Assembly (NCBI GenBank): GCA_937897085.1
Contig: CALCOR010000098.1
Span: forward strand, 1-10,300
DNA length: 10,300 nt
Source: an uncultured euryarchaeote
Lineage (GTDB): Archaea > Thermoplasmatota > Poseidoniia > Poseidoniales > Thalassarchaeaceae
Reading direction: 5' to 3'
The notes beneath the pieces were generated by a model that worked only from the letters and a program-made list of their open reading frames with translations, did not search any database and was not told the DNA's origin. A program made the position numbers and the translations under genes. Below are positions 5,660-10,300 of the stretch, one piece after another (position 1 is the first letter of the stretch; the number at the start of each line of letters is the position of its first letter).

Positions 5660-6769
5660 ATGAATGAGGCCCGACTCGGCCGCCCCATGATTCCGCAGGG
5701 CCTGAAGGACGCATGGGAAAAGGCGGAGGCGTCGATTGCCCTCTCCTCATTCGACGTTGCGCTGGATGGTTTGCGCGAGGCGTGGGATGATTTTGGAGAC
5801 AAAGTGGACCATGCCAACACCTGGAAACTGGTCGGTGATGCCAAAGCCGGCAAGGCGCGCGACACGGAACCCGTGGATCGTAAACTGCTGCGCTCCGCCC
5901 ACGCTGATTACCAGAAGGCGCTCAAGAAGGACCCCAAGCACCGCGCCGCCCGACGTGCGGACAGCGCCTTGCTCGCAGAACTCGACGGCATGGGGGTGCG
6001 CTCCACCAACCTCCCTGCACTGTTCGACGATGGCGCCCCCACGGTATACGGCCTGCTGGCGATCGTCGTCTCGGTGATGCTGCTGCTCACCACCCTGAAG
6101 TATCTCCCGGAGATCAAGGACGCACTCGGACTCAGCAAACCATGGGACGAGCCATACACCGCCACACTGACGTTCGAGCTCTATGCGGACGATGCGCCAA
6201 ATACGGTTGAATCGTTCAAGATTCACGCCAGCGCAGGCAACTACGACGACGTCATCTTCCACCGCATCATCAACAGTTTCATGATTCAAGGCGGCGATAT
6301 CGAGAGCGGTAACGGTCAGGGTGGCTATGCCGCCAAATGGTATGGTCAAGGAAACCAGGACGACCCGACGACGTACGTCGTGCCCGACGAGTTCAGCCCC
6401 GACCGGCGTCATTACGTCGGCGCGCTTGCGATGGCGAATTCAGGTGTCAACACGGCTGGCAGCCAGTTCTACATCGTCGACAAGGAGGCTTCGGACAGTT
6501 CGAGCGGTGAGGCGGGTACCCACTGGCTGAACGGATACGACCAGAATGGTCAGGCGAAGGCGTGTGGCACCCAAGGCGTCTCGTGCCATACCGTGTTCGG
6601 CCAGGTGATTGGTGGCACTCACGAAGGCAGGGACCTCGGCGGACTAGCTGTGGTCGACATTCTCAGCGAGGTGGAGACCAACGATCAGGACCAGGCGCTG
6701 TATCCACCATACATCCACAGCATCGAGATAGATGGCAACACTGCCATCATGCGACTCGTCATACCTTGA
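5660..6769 (+). CDS. Membrane-anchored cyclophilin-type peptidyl-prolyl isomerase
   Basis: A 369-residue protein in three parts. Residues about 13-112 are helical and TPR-like (AHADYQKALKKDPKHRAARR, 80-99) and may bind partners. Residues 128-149 are one membrane helix (TVYGLLAIVVSVMLLLTTLKYL). Residues about 165-369 are a cyclophilin domain that isomerises X-Pro bonds. Active-site residues map to human CypA: Arg202 (FHR), Phe207, Met208 and Gln210 (SFMIQGGD), Ala259 (AMANSG), Trp289, Leu290 and His310. Tyr271 replaces Phe113. Between WLNG and HTVFG, where CypA has one lysine, 17 residues occur with Cys302 and Cys309. The isomerase domain may face outside and fold exported proteins, but topology is unproven because charges flanking the helix are ambiguous. 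A TTG codon just before the ATG is in frame; ATG at 5660 is preferred. Aconitase follows after 57 bp on the same strand. Confidence 0.9.
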   Translation: MNEARLGRPMIPQGLKDAWEKAEASIALSSFDVALDGLREAWDDFGDKVDHANTWKLVGDAKAGKARDTEPVDRKLLRSAHADYQKALKKDPKHRAARRADSALLAELDGMGVRSTNLPALFDDGAPTVYGLLAIVVSVMLLLTTLKYLPEIKDALGLSKPWDEPYTATLTFELYADDAPNTVESFKIHASAGNYDDVIFHRIINSFMIQGGDIESGNGQGGYAAKWYGQGNQDDPTTYVVPDEFSPDRRHYVGALAMANSGVNTAGSQFYIVDKEASDSSSGEAGTHWLNGYDQNGQAKACGTQGVSCHTVFGQVIGGTHEGRDLGGLAVVDILSEVETNDQDQALYPPYIHSIEIDGNTAIMRLVIP

Positions 6770-6790
6770 GTTGGCGCATGGTCAGATTGA

Positions 6791-6820
6791 AGGGTGATAC
6801 CCTCGCCCGTCAGAGCGAGG
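6791..6820 (+). promoter_or_regulatory. Two overlapping inverted repeats in front of the aconitase start, covering its ribosome-binding site
   Basis: AGGGT-GAT-ACCCT (6791-6803) is a perfect inverted repeat with a 5-bp stem. CCTCGC (6801-6806) pairs perfectly with GCGAGG (6815-6820) across an 8-nt loop. They share CCT at 6801-6803, so in RNA only one could form fully. The second would bury GAGG (6817-6820), the likely Shine-Dalgarno for ATG 6827. As DNA, the first could instead be an operator half-site pair. The pairing is seen; the regulatory role is inferred. Confidence 0.35.
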
Positions 6821-6826
6821 ATGTTC

Positions 6827-9496
6827 ATGACCGCTGATGCCTCGTTCGAGACGGCAGACGGGGGCGAGGGCCGCTACCATTCGTTGCAAGCGGTCGAGGA
6901 CGCTGGTCACTGCACGCTCAGCAGGCTTCCGTTCACGATTCGCCTGCTCCTCGAGGCGGCCCTGCGCAAGCGTGACGGATTCCTCGTGACCGATGAGGAC
7001 GTGCAGCGGATCGCTGCATGGACACCCGACATGACCGCCGGTGAGATTCCATTCATGCCCAGCCGCGTCCTGCTGCAGGACTTCACCGGCGTTCCCGCAG
7101 TGGTCGACATCGCCGCCCTGCGTGAAGCGATGGTGGGCTTGGGTGGAGACCCAGCGAAGGTGAACCCACAGGTGCCGGTGGATCTGGTCATCGACCACAG
7201 TGTGCAGGTGGATGTGTCTGGGCTGTTTCCTGACGCCCGCGAGCGCAATCTGGAGTTCGAGTACGAGCGCAATCTCGAGCGCTACCAGTTCCTCAAGTGG
7301 GGCCAGCAATCCCTGGACAACTTCCGTGCCGTCCCTCCAGGAAGAGGAATCGTCCATCAGGTGAATCTCGAATGGATTGCCTCGGTCGCCCGCGAGGAGG
7401 ATGGAATCTGGATTCCCGACACGCTGGTCGGTACCGACTCGCACACCACGATGATCAACGGACTGGGCGTATTGGGTTGGGGCGTAGGTGGCATCGAGGC
7501 TGAGGCTGTGATGCTCGGCCAGCCGATCTACATGCTGCTCCCAGAAGTGGTCGGGTTGGAACTCACAGGGGCATTGCGGCCTGGGGTTACAGCCACCGAC
7601 ATGACGCTGAGAATCGTCGAGATGCTGCGCGCGCATGGTTGCGTCGAGAAATTCGTCGAATTCCATGGAGCCGGTCTGGCTTCTCTCTCTCTTCCCGACC
7701 GGGCGACCATCGCCAACATGTCACCTGAGTACGGTGCGACCTGTGGGTTCTTCCCCGTCGACCAGAAGACCCTCGACTACCTGCTGCTCTCCGGTCGGGA
7801 TGCCAATCACGTGGAGAATGTCAAGCGCTACCTCACTGCCCAAGGGATGTACCTCACACCCGACACACCTTCTCCTGAATTCACCTCTAACCTCACTCTT
7901 GACCTCGCCAGCGTGGACCCTTCGCTTGCCGGGCCGAAGCGGCCGCAGGATAGGGTGGACCTTTCGCAGATGAAGCAGCATTGGCGCGACAGCCTGACTG
8001 CACCGCTGGGTAACCATGGCCATGGGGTCGCACAAGACGACGCGGGCGTCAAGGTGGAGGTCGAGGGCAAGGACTTCTCACTGCAGCACGGGGACGTGGT
8101 GATCGCGGCGATCACCTCGTGCACGAACACCTCCAATCCGAGCGTGATGCTGGCGGCAGGGCTTCTAGCGCGAGCAGCGCGCGCACGCGGGCTGGGCATC
8201 AAGCCGTGGGTGAAGCCGAGTCTGGCACCTGGAAGTCGGGTCGTCACCGAGTACTACGATGCCGCTGGGTTGACTGATGATCTAGATGCGCTTGGGTTCA
8301 GCGTGGTCGGCTACGGATGCACCACCTGCATCGGCAACTCAGGGCCGCTGGATGCGGCAATCGGAGCAGCGGTGGATGCAGCCGACTTGGTAGTCGGCAG
8401 CGTGCTCTCGGGAAACCGCAACTACGAGGGCAGAATCCACCAGAAGGTGAAGGCGAACTATCTCGCCAGCCCACCGTTGGTGGTCGCCTATGCGCTGGCG
8501 GGAACATTGGACATCGACTTCGAGAGCGATGCGATCGGCAACGACCCCGATGGCACCCCGGTTTTCCTCGCTGACATCTGGCCCACCGATGCCGAGATCG
8601 AGGAGACGATGGCGGCCGCGGTCACTCCAGAGATGTTCCGCGTGCGCTACGCCGACATCATGAGCGAGCCGCGCTGGGATGTCATTTCCTCTGATTCATC
8701 ACCACTCTATCCGTGGGCTGATGATTCCACCTACATCCGACTGCCGAGCTTCTTCGAGGACATCAGCCTGCAAGCCCCGCCCATCGTACCGATATCAGGT
8801 GCTCATGTGCTGGTGAAACTGGGTGATTCGGTGACCACCGACCACATCTCCCCCGCCGGCGCATTCCCGCACACCGGACCTGCGGGCAGATATCTGATGG
8901 ACAAAGGAGTCACACCACGCGATTTCAACTCATACGGCTCACGTCGTGGCAACCATGAGGTGATGATGCGCGGAACGTTTGCCAATGTGCGCATTCGCAA
9001 CCTGGTGGCACCGGGAACGGAGGGTGGATACACCACCCACTTCCCCTCGGGTGAGGTGACGAGCATCTTCGATGCGAGCATGCGCTACCAGCAGGATGAG
9101 ATTTCGCTGGTCGTGCTCGCAGGGACGGAATACGGTGCAGGCAGTTCACGCGATTGGGCCGCCAAGGGGACGTTGCTGCTGGGTGTGAAGGCGGTCATCG
9201 CCACCTCATTCGAGCGCATCCACCGCTCCAACCTCATCGGCATGGGAGTGCTGCCGCTCACATTCCCCGAAGGAGAGAACGCCGACTCGCTCGGCCTCGA
9301 CGGCACCGAGACCTTCGACATCCCCGCCTCGGGCGACCTCGAGCCGCTCTCCGAGATCACCGTCACCGCTCACAGGGCGGATGGCTCGGCCATCGAATTT
9401 CAGGCGACTGTTCGCCTAGACACGCCAGTGGAGGTCGATTACTACCGCAACGGTGGGATTCTCCAGACCGTCCTGCGCAGCCTCGCGAGCGCTTGA
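6827..9496 (+). CDS. acnA: Aconitate hydratase A (aconitase, AcnA/IRP1 type)
   Basis: The protein has 889 residues, close to the 891 of E. coli AcnA. It converts citrate to isocitrate via cis-aconitate in the cytosolic TCA cycle, using a labile 4Fe-4S cluster. The three cluster cysteines are present: Cys432 in [10 protein letters not shown], and Cys498 and Cys501 in [14 protein letters not shown]. Other signatures are [20 protein letters not shown], the GNRNYEGR segment, [28 protein letters not shown] and the catalytic-serine loop [16 protein letters not shown]. All domains, including the C-terminal swivelling domain, are complete. ATG 6827 is chosen because GAGG lies six bases upstream; ATG 6821 and GTG 6794 are in-frame alternatives adding 2 or 11 residues, and 6821 would place the ribosome site directly against the start. 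It may be cotranscribed with the cyclophilin gene 57 bp upstream. The two hairpins before the start may regulate translation. The nearby korAB serves the same pathway. Confidence 0.97.
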   Translation: MTADASFETADGGEGRYHSLQAVEDAGHCTLSRLPFTIRLLLEAALRKRDGFLVTDEDVQRIAAWTPDMTAGEIPFMPSRVLLQDFTGVPAVVDIAALREAMVGLGGDPAKVNPQVPVDLVIDHSVQVDVSGLFPDARERNLEFEYERNLERYQFLKWGQQSLDNFRAVPPGRGIVHQVNLEWIASVAREEDGIWIPDTLVGTDSHTTMINGLGVLGWGVGGIEAEAVMLGQPIYMLLPEVVGLELTGALRPGVTATDMTLRIVEMLRAHGCVEKFVEFHGAGLASLSLPDRATIANMSPEYGATCGFFPVDQKTLDYLLLSGRDANHVENVKRYLTAQGMYLTPDTPSPEFTSNLTLDLASVDPSLAGPKRPQDRVDLSQMKQHWRDSLTAPLGNHGHGVAQDDAGVKVEVEGKDFSLQHGDVVIAAITSCTNTSNPSVMLAAGLLARAARARGLGIKPWVKPSLAPGSRVVTEYYDAAGLTDDLDALGFSVVGYGCTTCIGNSGPLDAAIGAAVDAADLVVGSVLSGNRNYEGRIHQKVKANYLASPPLVVAYALAGTLDIDFESDAIGNDPDGTPVFLADIWPTDAEIEETMAAAVTPEMFRVRYADIMSEPRWDVISSDSSPLYPWADDSTYIRLPSFFEDISLQAPPIVPISGAHVLVKLGDSVTTDHISPAGAFPHTGPAGRYLMDKGVTPRDFNSYGSRRGNHEVMMRGTFANVRIRNLVAPGTEGGYTTHFPSGEVTSIFDASMRYQQDEISLVVLAGTEYGAGSSRDWAAKGTLLLGVKAVIATSFERIHRSNLIGMGVLPLTFPEGENADSLGLDGTETFDIPASGDLEPLSEITVTAHRADGSAIEFQATVRLDTPVEVDYYRNGGILQTVLRSLASA

Positions 9497-9497
9497 A

Positions 9498-9514
9498 GGC
9501 GCCCTCCGGGCGCC
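9498..9514 (+). terminator. GC-rich hairpin just after the aconitase stop
   Basis: GGCGCCC-TCC-GGGCGCC is a perfect 7-bp stem with a 3-nt loop, beginning two bases after the TGA. No T tract follows (CAATCTG), and archaeal termination normally depends on T-rich runs, so this may protect or process the 3' end instead of terminating transcription. Confidence 0.4.
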
Positions 9515-9530
9515 CAATCTGTCCCTGCCA

Positions 9531-9540
9531 ACTACTATGG
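9531..9540 (+). promoter_or_regulatory. Possible TATA-like box of the secreted glycine-rich protein gene
   Basis: ACTACTATGG is the most AT-rich spot between the aconitase hairpin and the next gene. Its centre is about 31 bp before ATG 9567, which fits a leaderless or near-leaderless start there. If this is the promoter, the in-frame ATG at 9537 lies inside it and cannot be used. Confidence 0.35.
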
Positions 9541-9566
9541 CCAATGACATAGGGCAGATATGTCCG

Positions 9567-10300
9567 ATGAGCGGGACATATGCGCGCAGTCGGCTGGCGC
9601 TTATGCTGGCTTTCCTGATGCTGGGCAGCGTCATCAGCCAGTTCCCTGCATCGGTTGAGAACGGCTTCATTCACTGGGATGGAGAGCAGCCGAGTTCCGC
9701 GAAGCACCCGCCGGGAAGCAGGGTTCTGCACCCCTCGCTCAATGAGACCACGTCAATCATCTACACCAATGGCACCAGAATCACCGAGGTCGAGTTCGAT
9801 TTCGGAGGCGGACCGGTCCAGCAATGGCAGAACAACACGCTCAACGCCGGCAATCCGCTGTTCTCGAATGGCACGTTTCAGCAGACCACGCTCGGCACCG
9901 CCGGTGTCGAACTCTCAACCACCACCATCTCCGGAAACGGCTCGATTCCGGGGGTCGGAACCCAGAACATGACCGTGCTCGGGCTGACGACCTGGAACGG
10001 CACCCACGCCTTCGACGTGCTGCGGGTGCAGTGCGGCATCGTCGCCCCGTGCGGCTCCATCATCGCGGACGGACCGCTCACGATCATCGCCAATGAGATC
10101 GTCATCGCCTCGGGTGGCTCGATCTACGCCGACAGCAGCACCTGGGATGGTAGCGGGCGGGGCGGCAACGGATCGTACGGCTACTCCTCTCCCACCGGAC
10201 CTCAGAGCTACAACTACGGTGCTGGGGGGGCGGGCCATGGTGCGGACGGAGGCGATGGCGGCAACGCCAACGGCACCGTCAATCAGGGAGCCGGAGGGAG
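9567..10300 (+). CDS. Secreted, probably N-glycosylated, glycine-rich surface protein (5' part only)
   Basis: The frame is open to the right edge: 244 residues, no stop. From ATG 9567 the protein starts with a signal peptide: basic MSGTYARSR, then a hydrophobic core LALMLAFLMLGSVIS (9-24), with cleavage possible near residues 25-29. Upstream ATG 9537 is in frame and would add ten residues before it. The mature part has nine N-X-S/T sequons (Asn59, 68, 89, 101, 124, 134, 144, 201, 235), a density typical of archaeal surface glycoproteins. Cys156 and Cys162 could form a disulfide. SIIADGPLTIIANEIVIASG (164-183) has the alternating hydrophobic pattern of a beta-helix or beta-solenoid strand set. 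From residue 196 the sequence becomes glycine-rich (GAGGAGHGADGGDGGNANG), as in large adhesin-like proteins. A role in the cell surface or adhesion is inferred. The family cannot be named from this fragment. Confidence 0.8.
   Translation, partial: MSGTYARSRLALMLAFLMLGSVISQFPASVENGFIHWDGEQPSSAKHPPGSRVLHPSLNETTSIIYTNGTRITEVEFDFGGGPVQQWQNNTLNAGNPLFSNGTFQQTTLGTAGVELSTTTISGNGSIPGVGTQNMTVLGLTTWNGTHAFDVLRVQCGIVAPCGSIIADGPLTIIANEIVIASGGSIYADSSTWDGSGRGGNGSYGYSSPTGPQSYNYGAGGAGHGADGGDGGNANGTVNQGAGG

Noticed and set aside
5747..6412. Minus-strand open frame of 221 codons opposite the cyclophilin gene
   Set aside because: It covers the membrane helix and active-site codons of the cyclophilin in antisense and has no motif of its own.
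6794..6826. GTG at 6794 as the aconitase start
   Set aside because: It has no ribosome-binding site at usual spacing and would add residues ([10 protein letters not shown]) not expected in AcnA; ATG 6827 with GAGG six bases upstream is better.
6782..7666. Minus-strand open frame of 294 codons opposite aconitase
   Set aside because: It mirrors conserved aconitase coding sequence and shows no family motif; a shadow of the real gene.
9537..9566. ATG at 9537 as the start of the secreted protein
   Set aside because: It would put ten polar residues before the signal peptide and overlaps the best TATA-like box; ATG 9567 gives a normal signal peptide. Not fully excluded.
1..10300. Search by eye for CRISPR arrays, insertion sequences, toxin-antitoxin pairs and defence genes
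   Set aside because: No regularly spaced repeats, transposase motifs, terminal inverted repeats or defence domains were seen; gene content is metabolic and surface related.

Overview
The window looks like ordinary chromosomal backbone of an archaeon. The evidence is a tRNA gene with no encoded CCA end, preceded by a TATA-like box about 26 bp upstream; AT-rich boxes at leaderless-promoter distance before several genes; a ferredoxin-linked 2-oxoacid oxidoreductase of two subunits; and a secreted protein dense in N-X-S/T glycosylation sequons. The mix of bacterial-type aconitase A, KorAB, a membrane-anchored cyclophilin and a glycine-rich surface protein, at fairly high GC, would fit a marine Thermoplasmatota lineage such as Ca. 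Poseidoniales (Marine Group II). That placement is inference, and no phylogenetic marker is present to prove it.

Layout from left to right. (1) Bases 1-1445, minus strand: a NUDIX + metallo-beta-lactamase + winged-helix fusion whose last part lies beyond the left edge. (2) A 53-bp divergent spacer, then a 52-residue single-helix membrane protein (1499-1657, plus). (3) tRNA-Gln(CUG) at 1697-1769, plus, ending 4 bp from the stop codon of the convergent next gene. (4) Three minus-strand genes read in the order korA (5477-3693), korB (3696-2668, overlapping korA by ATGA) and an aldo/keto reductase (2625-1774), the last with what may be its own promoter. (5) A 182-bp divergent spacer holding a clear TATA-like box for the rightward gene. 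(6) Plus strand: a membrane-anchored cyclophilin (5660-6769), aconitase A (6827-9496) and the start of a large secreted glycine-rich protein (9567 to the right edge).

The metabolic theme is central carbon. Aconitase makes isocitrate and KorAB oxidises a 2-oxoacid, probably 2-oxoglutarate, with reduction of ferredoxin, so two oxidative TCA-cycle steps lie within about 7 kb on opposite strands. The other genes are housekeeping or surface functions without an obvious shared pathway. I see no mobile element, CRISPR array, prophage or defence island. The points most worth a second look are the triple-domain NUDIX/MBL fusion, two overlapping alternative hairpins directly in front of aconitase that would mask its ribosome-binding site, a two-cysteine insertion in the cyclophilin active-site loop, a palindromic box exactly at the midpoint of the first divergent spacer, and the sequon-rich surface protein cut by the right edge.
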